From DATFML01 sp964571225 (lineage in GTDB: Bacteria; Pseudomonadota; Gammaproteobacteria; DATFLG01): a DNA stretch of 40,933 nt. This document shows positions 15,054-23,887 of this stretch, piece by piece (within the stretch, counting starts at the first letter, position 1; every line of letters begins with the position of its first letter). A model generated the notes under the pieces. It searched no databases, was not told where the DNA came from, and saw only the letters and a list, made by a program, of their open reading frames with translations. The position numbers and the translations under genes are program-made. The stretch is from positions 1-40,933 of the forward strand of contig CAZNBB010000023.1 in assembly GCA_964571225.1 (NCBI GenBank), given 5' to 3'.

Positions 15054-17336
15054 CTATCGGCCGGGGCGCACCAGGGCACCCAAACCCGCCTGCTCCAGCG
15101 CGTCGTTGAGCAGTTGGCGGATACCGACGGGTTCCTCCATCTCCAAGGCGCGGGCCAGCAGATCAGCGGCCTTTGCCCGCGAAAAGCTGCGAATCGTCCA
15201 CTTCACCCGCGGCAGGCTGCCGACCGTCATGCTCAGGCTGTCCACACCCATGCCCAGCAGCAGCAGGGCGGCGCCGGGGTCCCCCGCCATTTCGCCGCAT
15301 ACGCTCACGGGCTTGTCATGCCGGCGGGCCCCTTCCACCACCTGCAGCAGGGCGCGCAGCACCGCCGGATGCAGAGCATCGTAGAGCTGGGCGACCCGGG
15401 AATTATTGCGATCCACCGCCAGCAGGTACTGGGTAAGGTCGTTGGTGCCCACCGAGAAGAAGCTCACCCGCTTGGCCAGGGCATCGATCTGGTAGACGGC
15501 CGACGGAACCTCGATCATCACCCCCACCGGCGGCAGCGCCATGGTCTCGCCCTCCTCCAGCAACTCCAGATGGGCACGACGAATCAGCCCCAATGCCTCG
15601 TCCAGCTCGGCCACGCCGCTGATCATGGGCAGCAGCATGCGCAGGTTGTCCAGACCCGCGCTGGCCCGCAGGATGGCCCGCAGCTGGGTGAGGAAGATCT
15701 CCGGATGGTCCAGGGTGATGCGTATTCCGCGCCAGCCCAGAAAGGGGTTGTCCTCCCGCACCGGGAAATAGCTGAGGGGCTTGTCGCCGCCTACATCCAG
15801 GGTGCGCAGCACCACGGGGCGGGGGGCGAACGACTCCAGCACCTGACGATAGATCCGGCGCTGTTCCTCCTCGCCCGGAAACCGGTCCCGGATCAGAAAG
15901 GGGATTTCAGTACGATACAGGCCCACGCCGTCGGCGCCGCTGCGCAGGGACGGGGAGATGTCCGACAGCAGGCCGGTATTGACGTACAGGGGAATGCGCT
16001 GGCCGTCGGCGGTCTCCGAGGCCAGTCCGGCCAGCTCCCGAAGCCCTTTGGCAAGCACCGCCTCTTCGCGGATCAGGCGCCGGAACTCGGCCCGTACCGC
16101 CGGGGAAGGTTTGACGTAGACGCGGCCCTGGTAACCGTCCACCACCAGCTCCTGACCGTCCAGACGTCCGGCCGGCAGGTCCTCCACACCCATCACCGCG
16201 GGCAGGTTCAGGGCGCGGGCGAGAATGGCCACATGGGAAGAACCCGAACCCCGCGCCGACACCACGCCCGCCAGGCATTCGGCCGGCACCTCCGCCAGCT
16301 GAGTGGCGCTGAGCTCTTCGCCCACCAGAATGGTGTGGGGGTGCCATTCCCTGGCCGGCGGCGGCGTGGACTGCAGGTGCACGAGAATTCGCCGCCCCAG
16401 ATCGCGAATGTCCTCGGCGCGCTCCTGCAGATAGGAGTCCTCCATGCCCTCGAAGATCTTTACATGCTCGGCGATGGTGTCCCGCAATGCACCGGGCGCC
16501 CAGTTGCCGGCGCGTATGTGTTCCAGGGCGCGATCCACCAGGGTGTCGCTGCCCAGCATCATGACATAGGCGTCGAACAGCGCCCGATCCGCCGCCGGCA
16601 GCGCACCGTCCATGTTGCTGGCCAGGCCCTGCAGTTCCTCGCGCACGGCCGCCACCGCATCGTTGAAGGCAGCCTCCTCGGCGACGGGATCGGCGGCGCG
16701 GCGGTCCGGCACGGCGTCCAGGTTGGCCAGGGGGTACACGACCACCGCCTGACCGATGGCGACCCCGGGCGCGCCCGCCAGCCCGCGCAGAGAAAAGGCG
16801 TCCCCCGCGAACTCGTGGAGCAGCCGGCGCACACCGCCGCTGGCTTCGGCATGGGTGATGGCGCCAGCCAGCTGGGCGGCCAGGGTGACCAGGAAAGTGA
16901 CCTCGGATTCGGCGAATACGCGCCGCTGGCGCTGACGCACCACCAGCACGCCCAACCCTTCGCGATGCTGGATGATCGGAACCCCGAGGAAACCGTGAAA
17001 CGGCGCCTCGCCGGTATCGGCGCTGAACCGGTAGCGATGGTGAGCCGGCGCGTCTTCCAGGTTAACCGGCTCGGCACGCTCGGCGGCCAGCCCCACCAGA
17101 CCCTGACCCGACCCCAGCCGAACCCGCCCCACGGCGTCCGGGTTGTAGCCGTCGGTGGCCATCAGCACATGCCCGCCATTGACCGGGTCGCGCAGATACA
17201 CGGAGCACACGTCCGCTTCCATGGTCTGCCGTACCCGCCGCACGATGATCTCCAGGGCGCCCTGCAGATCGGGCGCCGCGTTGACCTCCTGCACGACGCG
17301 GCGCAGGGTAACGAGCATGGGCAGCGATTCTTTCAC
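15054..17336 (-). CDS. ptsP: nitrogen-PTS enzyme I, GAF-domain form
   Basis: Cytoplasmic enzyme I-Ntr, which autophosphorylates from phosphoenolpyruvate and passes phosphate to NPr in the regulatory nitrogen PTS. The 760-residue protein has an N-terminal GAF domain (about 10-165), the enzyme I N domain (from about 185), the phosphorylated histidine His368 in SGSSHVAILARAL, and the PEP-binding C domain with GVGLYRTEIPF and the active-site cysteine in CGEMAGDP. Length and order match PtsP. The gene is 39 bp downstream of rppH, the same pairing as in E. coli, and is followed by mgtC. The NPr and EIIA genes are not in the window. Confidence 0.96.
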   Translation of the reverse strand: MKESLPMLVTLRRVVQEVNAAPDLQGALEIIVRRVRQTMEADVCSVYLRDPVNGGHVLMATDGYNPDAVGRVRLGSGQGLVGLAAERAEPVNLEDAPAHHRYRFSADTGEAPFHGFLGVPIIQHREGLGVLVVRQRQRRVFAESEVTFLVTLAAQLAGAITHAEASGGVRRLLHEFAGDAFSLRGLAGAPGVAIGQAVVVYPLANLDAVPDRRAADPVAEEAAFNDAVAAVREELQGLASNMDGALPAADRALFDAYVMMLGSDTLVDRALEHIRAGNWAPGALRDTIAEHVKIFEGMEDSYLQERAEDIRDLGRRILVHLQSTPPPAREWHPHTILVGEELSATQLAEVPAECLAGVVSARGSGSSHVAILARALNLPAVMGVEDLPAGRLDGQELVVDGYQGRVYVKPSPAVRAEFRRLIREEAVLAKGLRELAGLASETADGQRIPLYVNTGLLSDISPSLRSGADGVGLYRTEIPFLIRDRFPGEEEQRRIYRQVLESFAPRPVVLRTLDVGGDKPLSYFPVREDNPFLGWRGIRITLDHPEIFLTQLRAILRASAGLDNLRMLLPMISGVAELDEALGLIRRAHLELLEEGETMALPPVGVMIEVPSAVYQIDALAKRVSFFSVGTNDLTQYLLAVDRNNSRVAQLYDALHPAVLRALLQVVEGARRHDKPVSVCGEMAGDPGAALLLLGMGVDSLSMTVGSLPRVKWTIRSFSRAKAADLLARALEMEEPVGIRQLLNDALEQAGLGALVRPGR

Positions 17337-17375
17337 GGCTTTGGTCTATGGTGTGACGGCAACAGCCGTCGGCGA

Positions 17376-17906
17376 TCAGCGGTCAAAGCGGTGGCCGCCG
17401 AAGCGCTGCGGCCGCGGAATCGGCGGGGCGCCGTCGGGAAACACCAACGGCGCGAGCTCATGGAGGGCGCGTTCGTAGACCTTGCGCTTGAATGCCACGA
17501 CCTCATGGAGGGGATGCCAGTAGTTGACCCACCGCCAGCAGTCGAATTCGGGTTTGTCGGTACGATCCAGACACACACAGCCTTCGCTGCCCACCAGCCT
17601 CAGCATGAACCAGACCTGCTTCTGGCCGATGCACAACGGACGGCTGTCGCGGCGCACCAGCCGCCGGGGCAGGCGGTAACGCAGCCAGCCGCGGGTGCAG
17701 CCCATCACTTCCACATGACCGGGAAGCAGGCCCACCTCTTCGGTAAGCTCCCGATAAAGAGCCTCCTCCGGCGTCTCGTCGGTGCGAATCCCTCCCTGGG
17801 GGAACTGCCAGGCCCGCTGACCGATCCGACGAGCCCACAGCAGATGACCATCCCGATTGCTGAGGATGATACCTACATTTGGTCTATATCCGTCTGAATC
17901 AATCAC
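17376..17906 (-). CDS. rppH: RNA pyrophosphohydrolase
   Basis: Nudix enzyme that removes pyrophosphate from 5'-triphosphate mRNA and so triggers RNase E decay. The Nudix box runs from residue 38 to 60 (GGIRTDETPEE ... RELTEEVG). I choose the GTG at 17906 because the family begins MIDxDGYRPNVG; the frame opens three codons earlier with GTG at 17915. From there the protein has 176 residues, slightly above the usual 160-170. It heads the rppH-ptsP-mgtC run and is divergent from the HAD hydrolase gene, with a promoter for each in the 157-bp gap. Confidence 0.93.
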   Translation of the reverse strand: MIDSDGYRPNVGIILSNRDGHLLWARRIGQRAWQFPQGGIRTDETPEEALYRELTEEVGLLPGHVEVMGCTRGWLRYRLPRRLVRRDSRPLCIGQKQVWFMLRLVGSEGCVCLDRTDKPEFDCWRWVNYWHPLHEVVAFKRKVYERALHELAPLVFPDGAPPIPRPQRFGGHRFDR

Positions 17907-17937
17907 TTGGAGCACACGTCTTAGGCAGTCTCAGTTC

Positions 17938-17966
17938 ATTATCTTCAAATCCAGGCATGGCGGCAA
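17938..17966 (-). promoter_or_regulatory. candidate promoter for rppH
   Basis: The minus strand has TTGCCG (17961-17966), a 17-bp spacer and GATAAT (17938-17943), about 32 bp before the GTG start. It matches the sigma-70 consensus in nine of twelve positions. Confidence 0.5.
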
Positions 17967-17989
17967 ATCCCCGCAGGCGGGCCCGCTCA

Positions 17990-18018
17990 TTTACCTTTGA
18001 AGCCCCGGGCACTATGCT
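17990..18018 (+). promoter_or_regulatory. candidate promoter for the HAD hydrolase gene
   Basis: TTTACC (17990-17995), a 17-bp spacer and TATGCT (18013-18018) lie 46 bp before the GTG start. It matches the sigma-70 consensus in eight of twelve positions and is back-to-back with the rppH promoter. Confidence 0.4.
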
Positions 18019-18063
18019 CTTGAGCGCTCATTTTTCCCCAAATATCCGGAGTTTTTCTCTGCC

Positions 18064-18738
18064 GTGAGCCTAGCCCTTTTCGACCTGGACAACACGCTGC
18101 TCGGCGGCGACAGCGACTACCTGTGGGGACGTTTCCTGATCGAGCGGGGAATCGTCGACGCCGAGTACTACGAACGGGAAAACCAACGCTTCTACGATCA
18201 ATACAAGGCCGGGACCCTGGACATCCGCGAGTTCCTGCGCTTTCAGCTGCGGCCATTGGCCGAACACGACATGGATCAGTTGCGGCGTTGGCGGGAGCAG
18301 TATCTGCGCGAGCAGATCGATCCCATCATACTGCCGGCGGCGCGCACCCTGATCGAGCGCCACCGGGGTGCCGGCGACCTGCCGGTGGTGATCACCGCCA
18401 CCAACAGCTTCATCACCGCGCCCATCGTCGAACGCCTGGGGATCGAGCACCTGCTGGCCACCGAGCCGGAAATGCAGGAGGGCCGCTACACCGGCGCCGT
18501 CACCGGCACCCCGTGTTTCCAGCACGGCAAGGTGCAGCGTCTGCAGCAGTGGCTGACCGACCATGACGAGGATCTGCAGGGCAGCTGGTTCTACAGCGAT
18601 TCCCACAACGACCTGCCGCTGCTGTCCCGGGTCGACAACCCGGTGGCGGTGGACCCGGACGACACACTCGCCACCCACGCCCGCAAGCAACGCTGGCCCA
18701 TCATCAGCCTGCGCGGGCCGGGCGCCGCAACCGCCTGA
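18064..18738 (+). CDS. HAD-family hydrolase, subfamily IB (SerB-like)
   Basis: A 224-residue phosphatase-like protein. The nucleophile motif I is DLDNT (Asp7 and Asp9), motif II is VITATN (about 117), and the final acidic motif is YSDSHNDLPLL. A helical cap lies between motif I and motif II. It belongs to the HAD-IB group of SerB-like proteins whose substrates vary, so phosphoserine phosphatase is possible but not shown. It starts with GTG at 18064 and its own promoter. It is followed by btuC after 46 bp and could be in one transcript with the B12 transporter, though no functional link is evident. Confidence 0.88.
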   Translation: MSLALFDLDNTLLGGDSDYLWGRFLIERGIVDAEYYERENQRFYDQYKAGTLDIREFLRFQLRPLAEHDMDQLRRWREQYLREQIDPIILPAARTLIERHRGAGDLPVVITATNSFITAPIVERLGIEHLLATEPEMQEGRYTGAVTGTPCFQHGKVQRLQQWLTDHDEDLQGSWFYSDSHNDLPLLSRVDNPVAVDPDDTLATHARKQRWPIISLRGPGAATA

Positions 18739-18784
18739 TGGGGGCGGGCCAGCCACGTCGTCCGCCCGTCCACGGCGAGCCCCC

Positions 18785-19777
18785 ATGGTGAACATCCCCG
18801 CTCGACCGTTGGCCTTGCTGGCGGGCTTGGTGCTGCTGGCGGCGGCCAGCCTGGTGCTGGCCCTGCACGCCGGCATCGTGCCGGTGGACTGGCACCAGCT
18901 ATGGGCCACCCTGACGGGCGACGGCCACGGGCTGGCCCGGGAAGTGGTCCTGGAACTGCGTCTGCCCCGCGCCGGGGCGGCCTTCGCGGCTGGTGCCCTG
19001 CTGGCCGTGGCGGGCGCCCTGATGCAGGTGCTGGTACGCAACCCGTTGGCCGACCCCTACATCCTGGGCGTATCCGGCGGCGCCGCCACCGGCGCCCTGG
19101 GGGCCATGTTGCTGGGCCTGGGCGGAAGCTGGCCGGCGGCAGGGGCGTTCGGTGGCGCCCTGTTGTCCACCGCCGGCGTGTTCGGACTGGCCCGCCGCCA
19201 GGGCAACTGGAGCCCGACCCGATTGCTGCTCACCGGTGTGGTGGTCGCCGCCGGCTGGGGGGCCGCCGTCAGCTTCATGCTGGCCGTCAGCCCAAGCCAG
19301 GGGCTGCGCGGCATGCTGTTCTGGTTGATGGGCGATCTCAGCGCCGCCGGCGACCCCCGGCCGGCGCTCGTGGTGCTTGCGGTCGGTCTGGCCATCGCGA
19401 CCGCCATCGCCCGCCAGCTCAATGTGCTGGCCCACGGCGAGTTGCCCGCCGCCGCCCTGGGGGTCGCCGTGGAACGGATGCGGATCACCGTCTATCTGCT
19501 GGCTTCCCTGCTGACGGCGGTGGCGGTAACCCTGGCGGGCAGCATCGGCTTCGTGGGGCTGGTGGTGCCCCACATTCTGCGTCTGCTGGGGCTGCGGGAT
19601 CACCGGGTACTGCTGCCGGGAGCGGCCCTGCTTGGCGGCGCCCTGCTGACCGCCGCCGACACCCTCGCCCGTACGGCGTTCGCGCCCCGTCAGCTGCCGG
19701 TGGGCGTGCTGACCGCCCTGCTGGGGGTGCCGCTGTTCCTTTATCTGCTGGGCCGCAGCCGGGTCACGGTACGCTGA
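18785..19777 (+). CDS. btuC: vitamin B12 ABC transporter permease (FecCD family)
   Basis: Inner-membrane permease of 330 residues with about ten hydrophobic segments. The FecCD family signatures VRNPLADPYILGVSGGA and SIGFVGLVVPHILRLLG are present. FecCD members import either iron-siderophores or cobalamin; cobalamin is inferred from the downstream ATPase and from btuB, btuF and a B12 riboswitch in the window. The ATG at 18785 is chosen because the long frame upstream is an antisense/shadow extension of the HAD gene. It lies 4 bp from btuD, so the two are surely one unit. No riboswitch lies directly upstream. Confidence 0.9.
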   Translation: MVNIPARPLALLAGLVLLAAASLVLALHAGIVPVDWHQLWATLTGDGHGLAREVVLELRLPRAGAAFAAGALLAVAGALMQVLVRNPLADPYILGVSGGAATGALGAMLLGLGGSWPAAGAFGGALLSTAGVFGLARRQGNWSPTRLLLTGVVVAAGWGAAVSFMLAVSPSQGLRGMLFWLMGDLSAAGDPRPALVVLAVGLAIATAIARQLNVLAHGELPAAALGVAVERMRITVYLLASLLTAVAVTLAGSIGFVGLVVPHILRLLGLRDHRVLLPGAALLGGALLTAADTLARTAFAPRQLPVGVLTALLGVPLFLYLLGRSRVTVR

Positions 19778-19781
19778 CGCC

Positions 19782-20549
19782 ATGGCGCTGCTCGCAACGG
19801 AAAAGCTCGCTGTGCGCATTGCCGACGTGCGGGTCTGCAACGGCCTCGATCTGGCCGTCGACGCAGGCCAGTGCTGGTGCGTGCTGGGCCGCAACGGCGT
19901 CGGCAAGACCACCCTGCTGCATACGCTGGCCGGGCTGGCCGCGCCGGCGGCAGGTACGGTGAGCATGGAAGGCATGGCCTTGCAGGACGCGCCCAGCACT
20001 GTGCGGGCCCGGCACCTGGGGCTGCTGCTGCAGGACCACAGCGATCCGTTCCCCGCCACCGTGCTGGATACGGTGCTCATCGGGCGCCACCCCCATTTGG
20101 GGCTGTGGGGCTGGGAAGGACCGGACGATTATCGGCGCGCGCGGGAAGCCCTCGCGGCCATGGGACTGGCGGGATTCGAACAGCGCGAGATACACACCCT
20201 GTCCGGGGGCGAGCGACGCCGGGTCGGGCTGGCCACCCTGCTCACCCAGGATCCGGCCGTGTACCTGCTGGACGAACCCACCAACCATCTCGACCTGCAC
20301 CATCAGATCCGGCTGCTCGAACAGCTCGGCGCCCACGCGCGCGCCACCGGCAAGGCCCTGGTCATGGTGCTGCACGACATCAACCTGGCGGCGCGTTTCG
20401 CCGACCGCTTCCTGCTGCTGTTCGGCGACGGCGAGTGCCTGCACGGGGATGCGCAGGCGATGCTGCAGGAGGGCCACCTGCAGCGCCTGTACCGCCACCG
20501 GCTGATTCCCGTGTCCGTGTCCGGCACCACGGCGTGGCTTCCCGAATAG
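19782..20549 (+). CDS. btuD: vitamin B12 ABC transporter ATPase
   Basis: ATP-binding subunit of 255 residues that powers BtuC. All nucleotide-binding motifs are intact: Walker A GRNGVGKT (36-43), Q-loop Gln84, signature LSGGE (140-144), Walker B YLLDEP (161-166) and the H-loop His198. It belongs to the FepC/BtuD-type group. The gene is 4 bp after btuC and converges with olsA, the two ORFs being 8 bp apart with no room for a terminator. The cognate binding protein BtuF is about 9 kb away at 29484-30359 and on the other strand. Confidence 0.92.
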   Translation: MALLATEKLAVRIADVRVCNGLDLAVDAGQCWCVLGRNGVGKTTLLHTLAGLAAPAAGTVSMEGMALQDAPSTVRARHLGLLLQDHSDPFPATVLDTVLIGRHPHLGLWGWEGPDDYRRAREALAAMGLAGFEQREIHTLSGGERRRVGLATLLTQDPAVYLLDEPTNHLDLHHQIRLLEQLGAHARATGKALVMVLHDINLAARFADRFLLLFGDGECLHGDAQAMLQEGHLQRLYRHRLIPVSVSGTTAWLPE

Positions 20550-20557
20550 GCGCTCCG

Positions 20558-21289
20558 TTATGCCACCTTGGTGGACACCGGTGTCTGTTGCAGGCACCGG
20601 CGGATGGCCGCCCGGGTGGTTTCTGCCAGCACCCTGCGGTGGACCGCACCGGTCGCGGGCGGACAGAAATGGAGCCGCACTTCGAAATCGCCCTGGCGCA
20701 GTATCCTCCACAGGTGGGGCAGGAACCCGTCGTCGCCGATGAATGGCGCGGTGGCGTCCCTGCGGCCACCGCGACAGTAACGGATGGCCACCGCCTGCAC
20801 CGCACAGCGGCCGCCGTCGGCCGGGCGGTACAAGGCCGCCCGGAACGGTGCCACGTCGTCTCCACAGGTGGTGGTGCCCTCCGGAAATATCGCGCAGCGC
20901 AGACCCTCGTCCAGCTCCTGTGCCAGTCGGTCGATGACGCCCCGCACCCCCATCAGCGAGGCACGCTGCAGGAACAGCGTCCCTGCCCGGGCGGACAGCC
21001 AACCGATCAGCGGCCACTGCCGGACCTCCGCTTTGGCGACGAATACCGCCGGCGCCACCGCAGCCAGCGCAGGAATATCCAGCCAGGACACATGATTGGC
21101 CACCAACAGCACCGGCCCGTCGCACGGCTCGCCGATGACCCGCACCCGCAACCGCAGCAGGTTGTTCAAGGTGCCCATCCACCAGGCGAGCAGCCGCCGC
21201 CCGTAACGGGTGCGGTACCAGTACCGGCCGCCGCCGACGGATAACGCGAGCGCCAGCAGCCCGCCGAACGCCACATGTACCGCCAGCAT
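20558..21289 (-). CDS. olsA: 1-acyl-glycerol-phosphate-type acyltransferase, probable OlsA
   Basis: A 243-residue PlsC-family acyltransferase with an N-terminal membrane segment (about 5-20), the catalytic motif NHVSWLD (65-71) and the FPEGTT motif (135-140). PlsC proteins acylate lysophosphatidate, but here the gene directly follows an OlsB homologue, the pair that makes ornithine lipids. I therefore assign it as OlsA, which acylates lyso-ornithine lipid; this rests on context. The open frame extends upstream into olsB: a GTG at 21343 overlaps the olsB stop by GTGA, while the ATG at 21289 is the better-conserved start. It converges with btuD. Confidence 0.82.
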   Translation of the reverse strand: MLAVHVAFGGLLALALSVGGGRYWYRTRYGRRLLAWWMGTLNNLLRLRVRVIGEPCDGPVLLVANHVSWLDIPALAAVAPAVFVAKAEVRQWPLIGWLSARAGTLFLQRASLMGVRGVIDRLAQELDEGLRCAIFPEGTTTCGDDVAPFRAALYRPADGGRCAVQAVAIRYCRGGRRDATAPFIGDDGFLPHLWRILRQGDFEVRLHFCPPATGAVHRRVLAETTRAAIRRCLQQTPVSTKVA

Positions 21290-21339
21290 CGCTGTTCTGA
21301 GCGCCGTCCCCGACGCCCGCCCGACACTGCCCGCCGGAC

Positions 21340-22101
21340 TCACAGCCGATTCACGAAGTGGCGCGCATAGCGCTGCTCGAGACGGTCGCGGTTGAGCAGC
21401 ACGAACAGGTCGGCCACGTCGAAATCCGGATCCCAGCACGGCTCGCCGCAGACCCGCGCGCCCAGGCGCAGGTAGCCCTTGAGCAGCGCGGGCAGCGCCA
21501 CATCGGGCCGCACCGGCACGTCCCAGGCCGGCAACGGGCGTTTCGGGATCACGCGCAGCTCTTCCGGTACGAAATAGCTGTCCCGCAGGCGCTCCACCAC
21601 CGATTGGGCGTAGACGCCTCCGTCACGCAGGGGGATGCTGGCGCAGCCGATGAGGTAGTCCACCTGATGCATGACCATCATGCGCGCCACGCCGGACCAT
21701 AGCACTGCAATGGCGGTTCCCGAACGGTAGTGCCCGTGCACGCAGGTGCGCCCGACTTCCATGAACCGTCCGGGAAGGCCCAACACCGGCTGCAGATCGA
21801 ATTCGGTCTCCGAATAGAACCCACCGGCCCGACGGGCATCGCCGTCCAGCAGCAGTCGGGTGGTCGCCGCCACGGCGCCGGTGGCGGAGTCGCGCACCAG
21901 CAGGTGCTTGCAGAACGGGTCGAACGCGTCCCGGTCAACGCCCGGCCTGTCCGTATGCAGCCGCGCACCCAACTCGTCCGCGAATACCTGGTAGCGCAGC
22001 CGCTGGCAGTCGCGAACTTCGTGGTCGTCTGCCAGCGACACAGTCAGGGTGCCGGCATGTTCCGTGTGGAGCTCGGCCATTATGGTGGCGGGCGTCGCCA
22101 T
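21340..22101 (-). CDS. olsB: ornithine N-acyltransferase OlsB (GNAT, COG3176)
   Basis: A 253-residue GNAT-fold acyltransferase of the COG3176 group, long mislabelled as haemolysin. Typical elements are the N-terminal block LRYQVFADELGA, VDRDAFDPFCKHLLVRD, and FMEVGRTCVHGHYRSGTA. OlsB transfers a 3-hydroxyacyl group from acyl carrier protein to ornithine, the first step to ornithine lipids; OlsA (next gene) adds the second chain. The start follows AGGAGAGG, an excellent ribosome binding site. Some COG3176 proteins in other loci have different acyl acceptors, so ornithine is inferred from the pairing. The 258 bp upstream show no gene. Confidence 0.86.
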   Translation of the reverse strand: MATPATIMAELHTEHAGTLTVSLADDHEVRDCQRLRYQVFADELGARLHTDRPGVDRDAFDPFCKHLLVRDSATGAVAATTRLLLDGDARRAGGFYSETEFDLQPVLGLPGRFMEVGRTCVHGHYRSGTAIAVLWSGVARMMVMHQVDYLIGCASIPLRDGGVYAQSVVERLRDSYFVPEELRVIPKRPLPAWDVPVRPDVALPALLKGYLRLGARVCGEPCWDPDFDVADLFVLLNRDRLEQRYARHFVNRL

Positions 22102-22359
22102 AGGTGCCTCTCCTAACGCAGGATTGATGTGGGCACCATCCTAGAGAGAGGACGTGACGCCGCCGTGACTGGCGCATTACGTCGGTATTACAGGGTCAGT
22201 CGGGCGGTGCGGCGCAGAGCACGAACGAAGCCTGTTGCAATGGCGTTTGCGCCGGCGGCTGCGATCGTGCATATACGGGCCGTGCCAAAAGCCGCGAGGA
22301 CCCGTGACGGCGCCGCGGCGACGCGCGGAACCGCCACGGGGGATTGGAGGCGGTAGGCC

Positions 22360-23031
22360 TCAGAAACGATAGGACACGCCAACGGAAACCACCGGGTACC
22401 ACTTGTAGCTGGACAGGTCCGACGCGAGCTGAGCACGCTCCTGTTCGGTATCGCTTTTGAGCTGGGTGCACATGGCGGTATTGAGGCCGGTCCCGCAGGT
22501 GACGCTCAGTCCCACCTGCGGGGAACCCTGGTAGAGGACGCCGATATCGGCGGCAAATCCCCATCCCCGGCCGGAGGCCACAGGGTCGCCCCAACCGATG
22601 CCGATATAGGGCGCGAGTTTCTTGAACGTGACGCTACCGTCGAGGGCGGCCACTTCGGTTGCCTGATAGGTGATGCCGTTGATGACGAACTGGCCGTTGC
22701 TGGGGCGGCCGCTGAGATCGGCCTCGTTGCGGTTGTAGGCCAATCCGACGGTGGTGCGAAACACACCGTGCATCGGGTACCAGTCCAGATCCAATGCCGC
22801 CGTGCCGAGCTTGAGCTTGGCGTGATAGTCGACGCCGCTCCGGGTGGTGTCCCTGCTGTAGTTGAATCCGTTGACGCTCGCCCGGGCATTGAGTGACGGC
22901 GACAGGGCCGTCGCCGCTTCCAATCCCAGGCCCAGGGTGCCGACCCGGCCGCCCACCGCCACGCCTTCGCCATGAACCAGCCCCGGCAGGGTGGCCAGCG
23001 TAGCGGCGATTATTAGCATTCTGCTTTTCAT
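22360..23031 (-). CDS. outer-membrane beta-barrel protein
   Basis: A 223-residue secreted protein. A signal peptide (about 1-21, cut after VHG) is followed by alternating hydrophobic/polar strands with many Gly and Tyr residues and a C-terminal strand ending in YRF, the classical BamA recognition signal of an outer-membrane barrel. Two cysteines (CGTGLNTAMC) may form a disulfide in a loop. It resembles OmpW/OmpA-like small barrels of about eight strands, but I cannot name the family. It is isolated from its neighbours, with 175 bp upstream and a 9-bp inverted repeat there (23080-23110). Confidence 0.8.
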   Translation of the reverse strand: MKSRMLIIAATLATLPGLVHGEGVAVGGRVGTLGLGLEAATALSPSLNARASVNGFNYSRDTTRSGVDYHAKLKLGTAALDLDWYPMHGVFRTTVGLAYNRNEADLSGRPSNGQFVINGITYQATEVAALDGSVTFKKLAPYIGIGWGDPVASGRGWGFAADIGVLYQGSPQVGLSVTCGTGLNTAMCTQLKSDTEQERAQLASDLSSYKWYPVVSVGVSYRF

Positions 23032-23079
23032 AACTCCCCTTCACATCAGTCGCTAAACCACAAGGTCCCGCACGGCGGT

Positions 23080-23110
23080 CCCGAGCGCGGCCCTACGTCC
23101 GGCGCTCGGG
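23080..23110. repeat. inverted repeat upstream of the barrel gene
   Basis: CCCGAGCGC (23080-23088) and its exact complement GCGCTCGGG (23102-23110) are separated by 13 bases. Neither side has a T-run, so it is not a clear terminator; it may act as a stem between two minus-strand genes. Confidence 0.4.
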
Positions 23111-23206
23111 CGCGGCGCCGCTACAGTACTCCTGCAACCTATCGACCGTATCGGGAAGAGTCTTGAGGGAGGGAACGGAAAACCGCTGCCCGAGGGACGG
23201 GCCCGA

Positions 23207-23650
23207 TCAGCTGCCGAACAGCCGCTGCCACCAGCGCCGGCGGTTGCCCGGCAGCGGGCCGCCCGCGTCCAGTGCGGCGGGAGGGATTTTACAGAGTATC
23301 CAGCCCGGCAGCGGCGGGCTGTCGCTGTAGCCGCAGGAAACGCCGAGATTGTTGGGATCGAAGATCTTCACGAACCCGGGTGCCCCGGGTTCATCGGCGT
23401 ACACGATGCCGCAGTAGTCTTCGTCGTGCTCTTTGCGCAGCAAGCTGTCGATTTCTTCGATGAAGGTACGCACCTGATCCGCATCCGCGGGCTCGGCGGG
23501 CGGCTCTTCGCCCACGGCATAGATGTACCAGCCGCCGCCGGCGTCTTCGCGCACCGCATCCCACAGGGCGTCGAGCTGCGGCCAGCGCAGCATTCCCACA
23601 AAGCTGCCTCGAAACGCGGCTCGGAAGGCATCCTGCTGCATGTCGGTCAT
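23207..23650 (-). CDS. conserved-type hypothetical protein
   Basis: A 147-residue acidic protein without signal peptide or membrane segment. The composition is that of a small globular cytoplasmic protein, with the N-terminal half helical (WPQLDALWDAVRED) and a middle part containing VYADEPGAPGFVKIFDPNNLG and CGYSDSPPLPGWILCKIPP. It ends with a basic, Trp-containing tail. I do not recognise the family. The start ATG is at 23650; an ATG three codons on is possible. It is divergent from the B12 riboswitch and its gene cluster, but the separation of about 195 bp to that promoter does not suggest a functional tie. Confidence 0.65.
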   Translation of the reverse strand: MTDMQQDAFRAAFRGSFVGMLRWPQLDALWDAVREDAGGGWYIYAVGEEPPAEPADADQVRTFIEEIDSLLRKEHDEDYCGIVYADEPGAPGFVKIFDPNNLGVSCGYSDSPPLPGWILCKIPPAALDAGGPLPGNRRRWWQRLFGS

Positions 23651-23844
23651 CGCGTTGTCCCGATCGTCGCTCTCGGAAGAACTGGTTCAAGGTCAAGGGC
23701 AGAAGGCCCGCTGAGCGGCGCCGCCGGCACGCCCGCCACAGCGCCGTTTCCCGCCCCGAAGCAAGGCATTACATGGTACACGAGCCGCCACCTTCCCCGA
23801 CACCACCCGCACCCGCGCAACGCGGCCAGCCGCTGGGCGTCACC

Positions 23845-23873
23845 TTGACAGGGCCGATGAGCGCCCTTAGAGT
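23845..23873 (+). promoter_or_regulatory. promoter of the btuB riboswitch transcript
   Basis: A perfect -35 TTGACA (23845-23850) is 17 bp from TAGAGT (23868-23873). Transcription would start near 23880, just before the first paired element of the cobalamin riboswitch. Confidence 0.75.
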
Positions 23874-23887
23874 CAGCCACGCATTCT

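Noticed and set aside
14847..17897. Plus-strand open frame of 1016 codons opposite mgtC, ptsP and rppH
   Set aside because: Very long but antisense to three well-supported genes; Gln/His-rich, no domain, no ribosome binding site.
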